The position numbers and the translations under genes are program-made. A DNA stretch of 64,000 nt from Lachnospiraceae bacterium (GTDB lineage Bacteria > Bacillota > Clostridia > Lachnospirales > Lachnospiraceae): positions 62,001 to 126,000 of the forward strand of contig JAFUAB010000008.1 of the NCBI GenBank assembly GCA_017460885.1. The letters are read 5' to 3'. Below the pieces are notes generated by a model. That model was not told where the DNA came from. It made no database searches and saw only the letters and a program-made list of their open reading frames with translations. Shown piece by piece: positions 15,959 through 25,286 of this stretch. Position 1 is the first letter of the stretch. Each line of letters starts with the position of its first letter.

Positions 15959-16050
15959 GTTCAAAGAGAGTTTCGGAACGAAACGGAGCAATTCGTTATC
16001 AGGTTCATATGTGTTCAAAGATAGTTCCGGAACAGATCGGAGCAATTCGT
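15959..16050. repeat. Two 38-bp direct repeats upstream of a GT2-TPR gene
   Basis: GTTCAAAGAGAGTTTCGGAA... (15959-15996) and GTTCAAAGATAGTTCCGGAA... (16013-16050) match at most positions, both ending GGAGCAATTCGT; the period is 54 bp. They fill the last part of the 368-bp gap 15715-16082 and end 32 bp before the ATG at 16083. The rest of the gap is A/T-rich, with a possible -10 (TATGAT) near 15946 and no gene. Confidence 0.7.
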
Positions 16051-16082
16051 AGTCAAACAAAACAAGGAGACCCGCAGCCGAC

Positions 16083-17150
16083 ATGGACTCAATATCCGTA
16101 TGCATCATAGCCAGAAACGAAGACAACCACATCGAAGAATGCTTAAAGAGGCTTCGTCCCTGCAAGTTCGAGATGATCGTGGTTGACACCGGATCAATTG
16201 ACCGTACCATGGAACTGGCGCGTAATTATACAGACAGAATATACCAGTTCGAATGGTGCAGTGATTTCTCGGCCGCACGCAATTTCAGCATCGAAAAGGC
16301 CACAAACGACTGGATTCTGGTCATTGACTGTGACGAATATCTGGAAAATGTTAATCTCCTGGAGATATCCAGAATGTGCAGGGACAACCCGGACAAGGTC
16401 GGTCTTATACAGCGCAATAATCCGTACACCATACAGGGCGTCAAGTCCATCATGAACGAGCGGATCGGCAGGTTTTTCAACCGCAATTACTGCCACTACG
16501 AGGGTTCGATCCACGAGCGCGTGACTCGTTTGGACGGCTCGACTCCCGAATATTTCGAGGTTCCGCTGACCATTTATCATGAGGGCTATGTCACCGAATC
16601 CGACAAGCGTACCCGTGCCACGCGTAATCTCGAGATGCTGATGTCGGATATCCGCGAGAACGGCGGCAACTCCTATAAATACTATCAGCTCGGCCGCAAC
16701 TATGTCTTTATGAACGATTTTGCCAAAGCGATAACATACTACGAAAAGGGTCTGATGATGCCCGATGTCAATCCAAAGGACTCATACGTATCCAGTATGC
16801 TGGAATCCTATGGCTATTGTCTGATGGAGCTTGACGAAACCTACAACGCCCTGGAGATCATCGACAGATATTATAACGCCTACTCTTTCCGCGCCGATTT
16901 TCTGTATCTGGCCGGAGTTATCTGTGCCCGCAGCGGCTTAAACGAGCGGGCCTATAAGGAATTCGAAAAGGCCACTACGGTACGTATCTTCAACAGAGGC
17001 GGAACGAGTGACTATCGTGCTTATTATCAGATGGGAAAGCTTTTAGAGATCATGGGCGATCTCGAAGGTGCCAAAGCATTATTTGAAAAATGCGGCGCCT
17101 ACGCTCCCGCCCTTGCCAAACTCGAAAGTATGGATTATAAAAAGTGTTAA
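16083..17150 (+). CDS. GT2 glycosyltransferase with TPR-like C-terminus
   Basis: The protein has 355 residues. The N-terminal GT-A domain starts SISVCIIARNEDNHIEECLK, has the FSAARNFSIEKA segment and the DxD-like VIDCDEYLEN. This matches the SunS/WaaE-like GT2 group that starts with CxIxxRNE. The C-terminal half (from about residue 200) has helical repeats, KYYQLGRNYVFMNDFAKAIT and YYQMGKLLEIMGDLEGAKAL, typical of TPRs. The target is unknown; flagellin or a surface protein is possible given the neighbourhood. AAGGAG lies 13 bp upstream of the ATG, rather far. It overlaps the small gene on the other strand by 4 bp at its stop. Confidence 0.85.
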   Translation: MDSISVCIIARNEDNHIEECLKRLRPCKFEMIVVDTGSIDRTMELARNYTDRIYQFEWCSDFSAARNFSIEKATNDWILVIDCDEYLENVNLLEISRMCRDNPDKVGLIQRNNPYTIQGVKSIMNERIGRFFNRNYCHYEGSIHERVTRLDGSTPEYFEVPLTIYHEGYVTESDKRTRATRNLEMLMSDIRENGGNSYKYYQLGRNYVFMNDFAKAITYYEKGLMMPDVNPKDSYVSSMLESYGYCLMELDETYNALEIIDRYYNAYSFRADFLYLAGVICARSGLNERAYKEFEKATTVRIFNRGGTSDYRAYYQMGKLLEIMGDLEGAKALFEKCGAYAPALAKLESMDYKKC

Positions 17151-17320
17151 AGTATCATTTTCTCGATCGCAGCCGTATCAATGCTGTACGATGTTAGCTT
17201 GATCTTTGCAACCTCCAACTGTATGTCCAGTTCCTTGTTTATACCCTGTTCAGCAGCTTTAATGCGTAACAGATTGATATACAGATCTATGAGATTCTGT
17301 TTTACTTCCTGTTCTGTCAT
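17147..17320 (-). CDS. Small hypothetical protein (57 aa)
   Basis: ATG at 17320 (MTEQEVKQNLIDLYINLLRI) is preceded by AAAGGAGG at ideal spacing, which argues for a real gene; a GTG at 17329 is an alternative start. The product is probably all-helical and charged, ending DTAAIEKMIL. It sits alone, convergent with the GT2-TPR gene, tail to tail with a 4-bp overlap. Family and function are unknown. Confidence 0.6.
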   Translation of the reverse strand: MTEQEVKQNLIDLYINLLRIKAAEQGINKELDIQLEVAKIKLTSYSIDTAAIEKMIL

Positions 17321-17395
17321 CTCAACCACCTCCTTTACAAATCACGTACTGTATATCTGCTTACATAATACCATATATTCAGTAATATGTGTTAA

Positions 17396-17419
17396 GGAAA
17401 CGCTGATTAAAGCGTTTCC
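17396..17419. terminator. Hairpin after purC
   Basis: GGAAACGCT (17396-17404) and AGCGTTTCC (17411-17419) form a perfect 9-bp stem with a 6-base loop, about 45 bp beyond the purC stop. The following T-run is weak. A related GAAATGCTGATTAAATC sequence lies at 17436-17452, so the hairpin arm is partly duplicated. Confidence 0.5.
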
Positions 17420-17461
17420 CACCGTGGGTGCTAAAGAAATGCTGATTAAATCAATCTTTCC

Positions 17462-18331
17462 TTAAAGATCCCTTCCGGTGATCAGATGATATGCCTGTAA
17501 ATACTTTTCCGTAGTCTTTTTTACGATCTCTTCCGGAAGTGTCCAGTCGTGCTCCCCCTCGTGAGAGGTCAGATAATCACGTGCAAACTGCTTATCAAAC
17601 GAGCTCTGCGTCCTGCCGGGCTCGTATTCGTCTGCAGGCCAGAATCTTGACGAATCGGGAGTCAGGATCTCATCTCCGAGAACCATCTCTCCGTTTTCAT
17701 CCAATCCGAATTCCAATTTTGTATCGGCTATGATTATACCCCTGGTCAGAGCATAGTCAGCGCACTTTTTATAGATCGCCAGGGTATAATCCCTGAGCTT
17801 GGACGCATACTCCTCGCCCTTGCCGGGAAATTCCTTTTCAAGGACTTCTATGGACCTCTCATACGAGATGTTCTCATCATGATCGCCGATCTCGGCCTTG
17901 GTGCTGGGAGTGTAGATCGCCTCCGGCAGCTTATCGGACTCGATCAGACCCTCGGGGAGCCTGATCCCGCATACCGTACCGTCCTTTTTGTAGCTCTTGA
18001 GACCGCTTCCGGTGATGTAACCCCTGACGATGCACTCTATCGGCAGCATCTTCAGTTTCCTGCACATCATGCTCCGTCCCTCGAATTCCTCCGTTCTGAA
18101 TTCCTCGGGCATATCTGCGGTATCTGTCGAGATCATATGATTCGGTATGATGTCCTTCGTCAGATTAAACCAGAATCTGGACATCTGTGTCAGCACGGCG
18201 CCCTTACAGGGCACCGTGTTATGCAGGATCACGTCGAAACAGCTGATGCGGTCAGTCGCAACCATGATCAGCGTATTTCCGTTATCGTATATCTCTCTTA
18301 CCTTGCCTTCTTTGATCGGTGTCAAACTCAT
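17462..18331 (-). CDS. purC: Phosphoribosylaminoimidazole-succinocarboxamide synthase
   Basis: The protein has 289 residues. SAICAR synthetase joins CAIR and aspartate with ATP in purine biosynthesis. Signatures are [20 protein letters not shown] near the start, then [20 protein letters not shown], and [20 protein letters not shown]. The long form, with [20 protein letters not shown], is the type found in yeast and many Firmicutes. Its ATG overlaps the stop of ppdK as ATGA, so the two are translationally coupled, an unusual pairing of purine synthesis with pyruvate metabolism. Confidence 0.96.
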   Translation of the reverse strand: MSLTPIKEGKVREIYDNGNTLIMVATDRISCFDVILHNTVPCKGAVLTQMSRFWFNLTKDIIPNHMISTDTADMPEEFRTEEFEGRSMMCRKLKMLPIECIVRGYITGSGLKSYKKDGTVCGIRLPEGLIESDKLPEAIYTPSTKAEIGDHDENISYERSIEVLEKEFPGKGEEYASKLRDYTLAIYKKCADYALTRGIIIADTKLEFGLDENGEMVLGDEILTPDSSRFWPADEYEPGRTQSSFDKQFARDYLTSHEGEHDWTLPEEIVKKTTEKYLQAYHLITGRDL

Positions 18332-20985
18332 TTCTTTGCTGCTCCTGTCTGCTTCTTTGCGATAGCTGCCTGTGCTGCCGCAAGTCTTGCGATCGGCACA
18401 CGGAAAGGCGAGCAGGATACATAGTCAAGTCCGATCTCGTTGCAGAACTCTACGGACGAAGGATCTCCGCCGTGCTCTCCACAGATACCTACATGCAGGC
18501 TCGGATTGGCGGGCTTGCCCAGATCCATCGACATCTTCATCAGCTTGCCTACGCCGTTTCTGTCAAGCTTGGCAAAAGGATCGTTCTCAAAGATCTTGGC
18601 ATCATAATACGCGCTGAGGAACTTGCCTGCGTCATCTCTCGAGAAGCCGTATGTCATCTGGGTCAGATCGTTGGTTCCGAAGCAGAAGAAGTCTGCGTGC
18701 CTGGCGATCTCATCAGCCGTAAGAGCAGCTCTCGGGATCTCGATCATGGTACCTACTTCATACTCAAGTTTGTAGTTAGCTGCCTTGATCTCTTCTTCGG
18801 CGGTCTCTACCACGAACTTCTTGACGTAATCAAACTCCTTGACATCGCCGATAAGAGGGATCATGATCTCGGGCTTAACCTTCCAGTTGGAATGCTTCCT
18901 GGAAACATTGATGGCTGCCCTGATCACGGCTCTTGTCTGCATCTTGGCGATCTCGGGATATGTAACGGCCAGACGGCATCCGCGGTGTCCCATCATAGGG
19001 TTGAACTCATGCAGTGAGTTGATGATGGTCTTGATCTCCTCAACGGTCTTGCCCTGTGTCTTAGCCAGCTTTTCGATATCGGCCTCCTCTGTGGGAACGA
19101 ACTCGTGAAGCGGGGGATCCAGGAATCTGATGGTGACCGGATATCCCTCCAGAGCCTCGTAAAGCTTCTCGAAGTCGCCCTGCTGGTAAGGAAGGATCTT
19201 CTCGAGTGCTTTCTCTCTGTCCTCTACATTGTCAGAGCAGATCATCTCTCTGAATGCATCTATCCTGTTACCCTCAAAGAACATATGCTCCGTACGGCAG
19301 AGACCGATTCCCTCCGCACCGAGCTCACGGGCCTTGCGTGCATCGGCGGGAGTATCGGCATTGGTACGAACCTTCATGGTGCGGTACTTGTCTGCCCATC
19401 CCATGATACGTCCGAACTCGCCTGCTATCGTAGCATCGACCGTAGGAATGATACCGTCGTAGATATTACCGGTCGATCCGTCTATTGATATAAAGTCGCC
19501 CTCTTTGTAGGTCTTGCCCGCAAGGGTGAATTTCTTGTTTGCCTCGTCCATTGCGATATCGCCGCATCCGGATACACAGCACTTACCCATACCTCTGGCA
19601 ACAACGGCTGCATGGCTTGTCATACCGCCGCGGACTGTCAGGATACCCTGTGCAGCCTTCATACCGGTGATATCCTCGGGTGAAGTCTCGAGACGTACAA
19701 GAACGACCTTCTCTCCTCTGTCATGCCAGCTTTCGGCATCCTCTGCCGAGAACACGATCTTGCCTGCTGCCGCACCGGGTGATGCCCCAAGACCTCTGCC
19801 GATAGGAGTTGCCTTCTGGATAGCCTTGATATCGAACTGGGGATGAAGAAGCGTATCCAGGTTACGGGGATCGATCATGGCTACCGCTTCTTCCTCGGTC
19901 TTGCGTCCCTCATCAACCAGGTCGCATGCGATCTTGAGAGCTGCCTGGGCGGTACGCTTGCCGTTGCGGCACTGCAGCATGTACAGCTTGCCGTTTTCTA
20001 CGGTGAACTCCATATCCTGCATATCGCGGTAGTGCTTCTCAAGGATCTTGCAGACCTTGGTGAACTGGTTGTATGCCTCGGGGAACTTCTGCTCCATCTC
20101 GCTGATATGCATGGGAGTACGGATACCTGCCACAACGTCCTCGCCCTGTGCGTTAACCAGGAACTCACCCATCAGCTTCTTCTCGCCTGTAGCGGGATCA
20201 CGGGTAAATGCAACACCTGTACCGGAGTTGTTATTCAGGTTACCGAATACCATGGGCATAACGGAAACCGCGGTACCCCAGCTGTAGGGGATATCATTAT
20301 CACGACGGTAAACGTTGGCTCTCGGGTTATCCCATGATCTGAATACGGCCTTGATGGCCTCCTTCAGCTGTACGATGGGATCGGAAGGGAAATCCTCGCC
20401 AAGCTCGTTCTTATACTCAGCCTTGAACTGCTCCGCCAGATTCTTGAGATCCTCTGCGGTCAGGTCAACGTCAAATTCAACGCCCTTTTTCTTCTTCATC
20501 TCATCGATGAGCTCTTCAAAATGCTTCTTGCCGACGCCCATAACAACATCAGAGAACATCTGGATGAATCTGCGATAAGAGTCATATACGAATCTTTCGA
20601 ACTTGGGATCGGGGTTTCTGGAGATCATAGCCTCGACAACTTCCTCATTAAGACCCAGATTCAGGATCGTATCCATCATACCGGGCATGGAAGCCCTCGC
20701 ACCCGAACGAACGGAAACCAGAAGCGGCTTGTCGGGATCTCCGAAATACTTGTCGTTGATCATCTCGATACGGCCCACGAACTCCATGATGGCGCTCATG
20801 ATCTCGTCGTTGATCTGACGACCGTCCTCATAATACTGATTACAGGCCTCGGTCGTAACAGTGAAGCCCTGAGGAACCGGCAGGCCGATGTTTGTCATTT
20901 CAGCCAGATTCGCTCCTTTACCGCCGAGGAGCTCACGCATGTTGGCGTTACCCTCGGTAAACAGGTATACCCATTTTTTTGCCAT
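18328..20985 (-). CDS. ppdK: Pyruvate phosphate dikinase
   Basis: The protein has 885 residues, full length for the family. It interconverts pyruvate + ATP + Pi and PEP + AMP + PPi. The N-terminal nucleotide-binding part begins [20 protein letters not shown]. The phosphohistidine domain has [20 protein letters not shown] with its catalytic His, and the C-terminal PEP/pyruvate barrel ends with [17 protein letters not shown]. The ATG follows an AGGGGG ribosome site. Upstream lies a perfect 20-bp palindrome (21021-21040). In anaerobic clostridia this enzyme usually serves PPi-dependent glycolysis. purC follows in the same operon. Confidence 0.97.
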   Translation of the reverse strand: MAKKWVYLFTEGNANMRELLGGKGANLAEMTNIGLPVPQGFTVTTEACNQYYEDGRQINDEIMSAIMEFVGRIEMINDKYFGDPDKPLLVSVRSGARASMPGMMDTILNLGLNEEVVEAMISRNPDPKFERFVYDSYRRFIQMFSDVVMGVGKKHFEELIDEMKKKKGVEFDVDLTAEDLKNLAEQFKAEYKNELGEDFPSDPIVQLKEAIKAVFRSWDNPRANVYRRDNDIPYSWGTAVSVMPMVFGNLNNNSGTGVAFTRDPATGEKKLMGEFLVNAQGEDVVAGIRTPMHISEMEQKFPEAYNQFTKVCKILEKHYRDMQDMEFTVENGKLYMLQCRNGKRTAQAALKIACDLVDEGRKTEEEAVAMIDPRNLDTLLHPQFDIKAIQKATPIGRGLGASPGAAAGKIVFSAEDAESWHDRGEKVVLVRLETSPEDITGMKAAQGILTVRGGMTSHAAVVARGMGKCCVSGCGDIAMDEANKKFTLAGKTYKEGDFISIDGSTGNIYDGIIPTVDATIAGEFGRIMGWADKYRTMKVRTNADTPADARKARELGAEGIGLCRTEHMFFEGNRIDAFREMICSDNVEDREKALEKILPYQQGDFEKLYEALEGYPVTIRFLDPPLHEFVPTEEADIEKLAKTQGKTVEEIKTIINSLHEFNPMMGHRGCRLAVTYPEIAKMQTRAVIRAAINVSRKHSNWKVKPEIMIPLIGDVKEFDYVKKFVVETAEEEIKAANYKLEYEVGTMIEIPRAALTADEIARHADFFCFGTNDLTQMTYGFSRDDAGKFLSAYYDAKIFENDPFAKLDRNGVGKLMKMSMDLGKPANPSLHVGICGEHGGDPSSVEFCNEIGLDYVSCSPFRVPIARLAAAQAAIAKKQTGAAKK

Positions 20986-21020
20986 AGATTTAACCCCCTG
21001 TTAAGAATTTAATGATATCA

Positions 21021-21040
21021 AATGTCATAAATATGACATT
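21021..21040. promoter_or_regulatory. 20-bp palindromic operator-like site upstream of ppdK
   Basis: AATGTCATAAATATGACATT is a perfect palindrome with 9-bp arms. Its core TGTCA-N6-TGACA matches the spacing of Crp/Fnr-superfamily sites (CooA-type). It lies 36 bp upstream of the ppdK start, so a bound protein would be placed at or just downstream of the promoter. A second small inverted repeat, GTCTGA-AAA-TCAGAC, is at 21055-21069. Confidence 0.55.
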
Positions 21041-21116
21041 GACTGATGAATTTTGTCTGAAAATCAGACGTCACAAAGATTATTTTACTACATTTCCGGT
21101 AAGAATACCATAGAAA

Positions 21117-22058
21117 CTATCTGTCCGACAGCTCCCTGTAAAAGATATACTGCTGCATAACGCCCGCATATCCCGAATATCTGTCGAACGGGAAGGTTGA
21201 GAGAGACCTGATATCCATTGATTTCTTTTTCCTTGAACCGCCTTTTCGCCCGGAAGCCTTTTTCTCTGCGGCGGTATCTGTTCCGGCATCTGAACCGGCG
21301 ACATGCAGTGCATACTCCCTCTCCAGAACCTGCTTAATATGTGTATCCACCGGAAAGGCATCCAGGTGATGCAGTCCGAAAAGGCATATACAGTCTGCGA
21401 CCTTTGCTCCGACGCCGTATATCTGAAGCAGCGCATTCCGTGCATCCTCATAGTTCATTTTTCTGATCTCATTCAGATCAATATCTCCGCCTGCCACAGA
21501 TTGTGCAGTCCTGACCACATATTTGCTGCGGTAACCGAGATTACAGGGCATCAGGTCATCCTCGTTAAGACCCGCCATGCTCTCCGGAGTCGGAAAGGCA
21601 TAATATACGCCGCCTCCCTCAGCTATGACCTTTTCACCGTATTTCATGCATATATTATCGATACACTTATGGATCCTCGGGATATTGTTCTGCTGGGAGA
21701 TCAGGAATGTCACGATCATCTCCCACAGGTCCTGACGGAGGATACGGATGCCGGAGCCTTCCCTGACTGCGGCCGTCAGATATACATCCTCAGGATCGAC
21801 CATTGACCTGATCATATCATAGTCCGTGTCGGTATCTATGTCAAAATATCCCCGCCAGAAATCGGAATATTCCTGTTCTTCACAGGCAAAGCAAATACGC
21901 CCGGAGTTCTCAGAGTCCTGGTGCCACACCTCAACTCTTCTATCCCGGGCAATTATTTCAAAATGACCGTTATTCAGTTTCTTCATTCTGAAGCACTGAC
22001 CGGAATCACATATCTGCGCCAGACTCAGACTCCCTGTTTTTATATTCTGAATCGTCAT
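21117..22058 (-). CDS. 8-oxoguanine DNA glycosylase (Ogg1 type)
   Basis: The protein has 313 residues. It removes 8-oxoguanine from DNA in base excision repair. The helix-hairpin-helix is YGVGAKVADCICLFGLHHLD with the catalytic Lys219, followed by FPVDTHI with the catalytic Asp238; the N-terminal OGG_N-like domain includes CFRMKKLNNGHFEI. A KKASGRKGGSRKKKS basic, low-complexity insertion lies near residues 265-280, before the final helix. The first 53 bp overlap the end of the small ORF at 22006-22182. Confidence 0.93.
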   Translation of the reverse strand: MTIQNIKTGSLSLAQICDSGQCFRMKKLNNGHFEIIARDRRVEVWHQDSENSGRICFACEEQEYSDFWRGYFDIDTDTDYDMIRSMVDPEDVYLTAAVREGSGIRILRQDLWEMIVTFLISQQNNIPRIHKCIDNICMKYGEKVIAEGGGVYYAFPTPESMAGLNEDDLMPCNLGYRSKYVVRTAQSVAGGDIDLNEIRKMNYEDARNALLQIYGVGAKVADCICLFGLHHLDAFPVDTHIKQVLEREYALHVAGSDAGTDTAAEKKASGRKGGSRKKKSMDIRSLSTFPFDRYSGYAGVMQQYIFYRELSDR

Positions 22059-22182
22059 TTCTTTTAAGCGACTTTATCTTTTTCTTCGCTTCCGCCAGAT
22101 CCTTGCATCCGTCAAGTATCATGTCAATCATATCTATAATTAAATCAAATTGATGATCTGTCGTTAACATACTCCCTTCCAT
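22006..22182 (-). CDS. Small hypothetical protein (58 aa)
   Basis: ATG at 22182 (MEGSMLTTDHQFDLIIDMID) is preceded by AGGAGAAAT at good spacing. It continues MILDGCKDLAEAKKKIKSLK and ends at TGA 22006-22008, inside the first codons of the glycosylase gene in another frame. The first ~43 codons look protein-like, while the last 15 are fixed by the overlapping gene. It is probably a leader cistron coupled to the DNA glycosylase; no family recognised. Confidence 0.55.
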   Translation of the reverse strand: MEGSMLTTDHQFDLIIDMIDMILDGCKDLAEAKKKIKSLKRNDDSEYKNRESESGADM

Positions 22183-22224
22183 ATATTTCTCCTATAACAA
22201 ACCATCTGCATCACATGTATTTTT

Positions 22225-22836
22225 TCAGATAACTCCGATTTCTTCAAGCCGGCATACTGCGTCCTCATAGCCTTTAAACACTATGGCCTCCATGCCGTTT
22301 TCTCTTGCGGCCTGCACATTTGCCTCCACATCATCGATAAAGACGCACTCGGCAGCGCTCAGGCCATATCGGCTAAGCACGGTCTGATATATCTCCGGCT
22401 CCGGCTTCACATGGTGTATCTCATACGAACGGACCGCACCGTCAACCAGATCCATGAAGTTGATGGCACCGAGCTCGACCGCCCGGTTCCAGGCATATTC
22501 GCCGAAATTGGACAGGATATATACGTGCAGTCCCGCATTCTTCAGATCCGTGATCCACTCTCTGGAATATTCCATGGGAGTGACCGAGATCGTGGCGTCG
22601 GCGTAAAACCTGCGGATCAGATCCTCAAGTTCCGGGGCAAAGGATACCAGGAAATCGCTCATTTCCTCCCTGGTCTTAACCCCGCGATCCTCCTCGTTCC
22701 ATATTTTTTTGTCGGTAAAAATGGCCTTCATGACGGCTGTGATCTCGGATTCGTCAAAGCCTATCATCCGCATGCTGAGTGCGGGATCCCAGCCTATCAG
22801 GACCTTGCCTACATCAAAGATTATGTTTTTTATCAT
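22225..22836 (-). CDS. HAD-superfamily phosphatase (YihX-like)
   Basis: The protein has 203 residues. Motif I is IIFDVGKVLIGWD, with Gly in place of the second Asp as in YihX-type subfamily IA members. Motif II is VYILSNFGEYAW, the motif III lysine is in HHVKPEPEIYQ and motif IV is CVFIDDVEANVQAA. The substrate is unknown; sugar phosphates are typical. It stands alone between the glycosylase leader and the ABC transporter operon, all on the minus strand. Confidence 0.9.
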   Translation of the reverse strand: MIKNIIFDVGKVLIGWDPALSMRMIGFDESEITAVMKAIFTDKKIWNEEDRGVKTREEMSDFLVSFAPELEDLIRRFYADATISVTPMEYSREWITDLKNAGLHVYILSNFGEYAWNRAVELGAINFMDLVDGAVRSYEIHHVKPEPEIYQTVLSRYGLSAAECVFIDDVEANVQAARENGMEAIVFKGYEDAVCRLEEIGVI

Positions 22837-22925
22837 AACTGTTCCTGCTGCTTAATGTGGTTAACATAATGTTGTGCAACGAACCTTCCCGGTGCATCTG
22901 CGGTGCGCGAAGCATTTTTTCATCG

Positions 22926-23666
22926 CTACGTTCCCGTGCGGTTCAAAAACTCCCTTGTTCTCTCCTCTGAGGGATTTTCAAAGAATTCCTCTGCAAGTCC
23001 ATCCTCCACGATCTCTCCGTCCTCGATAAACACGATACGGCTCGCTGCTTCTTTTGCAAAGCTCATCTCGTGAGTGACCACGATCATGGTGGTCCCCTCT
23101 TTCGCCAGCTTTCGCACCGTGTCCAGAACCTCGATGGTCAGTTCGGGATCCAGTGCACTTGTAGGTTCGTCCAACAGGATCAGGTCGGGATCGAGCGACA
23201 GTGCTCTGGCTATTGCCACCCTCTGCTGCTGGCCTCCCGACAGTTCATCGGGATAGTGGTTCATCCTGTCGGAGAGTCCGACCTTCTCAAGCATGGCACG
23301 GGCTTTGTCCTCCGCCTCTTCCTTTTTCATGTGACGGGCAGTGACCAGACCCTCCATGCAATTGCCGAGAGCGGTCATGTTTTTGAACAGATTAAAGCTC
23401 TGGAATACAAATCCCATATGCCTTCGCACACTTCTGATCTCTGCATGCGAAGCGCTATGCATATCGTATTCCTCTCCGGTTTCGTCTATGACGATCCTGC
23501 CGGAGTCAGCCTTTTCCAAAAAGGATAAACAGCGCAGGAGTGTTGTCTTGCCCGAGCCGGAGGGGCCGATCACGGCGACGACCTCACCTTTGTCTATATG
23601 AAAGTCTATGTCGTTTAAGACTTTGTTTGTGTCATATGATTTGTTTAAGCCTTTTATACTGAACAT
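22926..23666 (-). CDS. Polar amino-acid ABC transporter, ATP-binding protein
   Basis: The protein has 246 residues. Walker A is GPSGSGKTTLL, the signature is LSGGQQQRVAIARAL, Walker B is LILLDEPTSALDPEL and the switch His is in VVTHEMSFA. This is the GlnQ/ArtP-type import ATPase. It lies 7 bp downstream of the permease gene and is third in the operon with the binding protein and permease. Substrate specificity cannot be read from the ATPase. Confidence 0.95.
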   Translation of the reverse strand: MFSIKGLNKSYDTNKVLNDIDFHIDKGEVVAVIGPSGSGKTTLLRCLSFLEKADSGRIVIDETGEEYDMHSASHAEIRSVRRHMGFVFQSFNLFKNMTALGNCMEGLVTARHMKKEEAEDKARAMLEKVGLSDRMNHYPDELSGGQQQRVAIARALSLDPDLILLDEPTSALDPELTIEVLDTVRKLAKEGTTMIVVTHEMSFAKEAASRIVFIEDGEIVEDGLAEEFFENPSEERTREFLNRTGT

Positions 23667-23673
23667 TTGTCAT

Positions 23674-24348
23674 TTAGTGTTTATTGCGGGAGGTCCATAC
23701 AAATCTCTTTTCGAGCCGGGTCTGGAGCCAGGTCAGCGCAGTCGAAAAGATCAGGTATATGAGCGCTGCCTCACAGTAAAGCGCAAAGGGCTCATAGGTC
23801 CTTGCGGCGATCTGCTGCGAAACGGTGAAAAGCTCTATGACCGTGATCGAGGATGCCAGCGAAGTATCCTTCAGCAGGCTGATAAGGTTGTTAAACAGGC
23901 TGGGAAAAGCGATCTTGAAGGCCTGGGGAAGCACCACTCTCCTGTAAGTCTGACTGTAGCTTAAGCCCACCATATACGCAGCCTCGGTCTGTCCCTTCGG
24001 AATAGCTTCGATCGCCGACCGGAAAACCTCCGCATTATAGGCCGCAAGATTTAACCCGAAAGCCAGCACCGCAGCCGGGAAAGCATCTATCATTATTCCA
24101 AGTCCGGGCAGACCGAAAAAGATGATAAACAACTGAACCAGAAGCGGCGTGCCCCTGAATATCCAGATGTAGATAAAAGCGATCTGTTTAAGAACCTTGA
24201 TATTTGCGATCTCTACAAGTGCAAGGATCAGACCCAGGATCAGACTGACCGCAAACGAGATTATCGTAAGCGGTATGGTCACCTTGATCCCGGGAATGAG
24301 GATTTTGGTAAAAGAAGATAATAGTATCTGTATCAGTCTGTCTGTCAT
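23674..24348 (-). CDS. Polar amino-acid ABC transporter, permease
   Basis: The protein has 224 residues with about five membrane segments. The His/Glu/Gln/Arg family EAA loop is AYMVGLSYSQTYRRVVLPQA, and the N-terminal part has IWIFRGTPLLVQLFII. The ATG follows GAGGTAA. It forms a homodimeric channel with the neighbouring ATPase and receives substrate from the lipoprotein at 24381-25193. Confidence 0.95.
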   Translation of the reverse strand: MTDRLIQILLSSFTKILIPGIKVTIPLTIISFAVSLILGLILALVEIANIKVLKQIAFIYIWIFRGTPLLVQLFIIFFGLPGLGIMIDAFPAAVLAFGLNLAAYNAEVFRSAIEAIPKGQTEAAYMVGLSYSQTYRRVVLPQAFKIAFPSLFNNLISLLKDTSLASSITVIELFTVSQQIAARTYEPFALYCEAALIYLIFSTALTWLQTRLEKRFVWTSRNKH

Positions 24349-24380
24349 GTGAACTGTTACCTCGTCATCTCAAAAAATGA

Positions 24381-25193
24381 TCACTTGGATGAGATATCGG
24401 TTCCAAAGTATTTTTCAGACAGTTTCCCAAGCGTACCGTCGGCGCGCAGCTCATCGATCGCCTTGTCGATCTCCGCACGAAGCGTATCGTTATCGGTTCC
24501 TTTGACAAGGGGGATCGATACATGTGACGCTTCGTCAGTCATATCTACGATCTTGATCGCGGCATCGGGATGTTCCGACAGATAATCATAAAAAGAAACC
24601 TCGGCGTTGAGCGTAGCGTCCGCTCTGCCGGAAATAACCATGCTTACGGTTTCGGACAATGTATCTACATTTGCGACCTCGGCTCCGTATCCGGCAGCCA
24701 GATCGGCATAGGTTGATCCGAGGGAATTGCTGGTGGTATGCCCCGCCAGATCTTCAAAAGAAGAAATATCCGTATTGTCACTCGCTACAGCGAGTGCTGT
24801 TTTGATATATGCATAAGGGGTAGTGAAGTCATATTTCTGACTTCTTTCCTCAGTGATTTCAACTCCGTTGATGATGCAGTCATACCGGCCGCCATCGAGT
24901 CCTGCGAAGAGTCCGTCCCACTCTCCTTCTATAAATTCGGCTTTTACACCGAGCTTATCTGCTATTGCCTGCCCGACCTCGGTATCATATCCCACGAGGT
25001 CTCCTGATTCGTCATGATAAGTCCATGGAGCCCACTGTCCCTCCATGGCGATGATTATTTTGCCGGAGCTCTGAATCCGGCCAAGGTGATCCGCATCCGG
25101 TGATGCGCTTTCCGAATTTCCTCCACACCCGGTCAGCATAAGACTGTTAGCGAGAGTGAATGCCATGAGTAAACCTATGATCCTTTTTTTCAT
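24381..25193 (-). CDS. Polar amino-acid ABC transporter, substrate-binding lipoprotein
   Basis: The protein has 270 residues. A lipoprotein signal MKKRIIGLLMAFTLANSLML ends at TGC with the lipobox Cys. The mature part has the family's GYDTEVGQAIADKLGVKAEF, GRYDCIINGVEITEERSQKY and VLGKLSEKYFG-like C-terminus (GTLGKLSEKYFGTDI). Resemblance is to cystine/glutamine-type binders; exact ligand unknown. First gene of the three-gene operon. Confidence 0.93.
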   Translation of the reverse strand: MKKRIIGLLMAFTLANSLMLTGCGGNSESASPDADHLGRIQSSGKIIIAMEGQWAPWTYHDESGDLVGYDTEVGQAIADKLGVKAEFIEGEWDGLFAGLDGGRYDCIINGVEITEERSQKYDFTTPYAYIKTALAVASDNTDISSFEDLAGHTTSNSLGSTYADLAAGYGAEVANVDTLSETVSMVISGRADATLNAEVSFYDYLSEHPDAAIKIVDMTDEASHVSIPLVKGTDNDTLRAEIDKAIDELRADGTLGKLSEKYFGTDISSK

Positions 25194-25254
25194 GTTCTCT
25201 TCCTTTCCTTTTCATAAACATTTAACAACTGTAAACGGATCGCTCCGTTAAAGA

Positions 25255-25275
25255 AATGCCGGACAACCCGGTATT
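25255..25275 (-). terminator. Possible terminator after the antiporter gene
   Basis: On the minus strand AATACCGG and CCGGCATT form a short stem with one mismatch, followed by TTTCTTTAA. A second mini-hairpin, AACGGA-TCGC-TCCGTT, follows at 25234-25249. It lies 12 bp beyond the stop of the antiporter and before the transporter operon. Confidence 0.4.
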
Positions 25276-25286
25276 CCTTATCTTTA

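Noticed and set aside
22860-22925. Possible terminator between the HAD and ABC genes
   Set aside because: Partial stems exist near 22887-22917, but the T-run faces the wrong strand for the ABC operon; not called.
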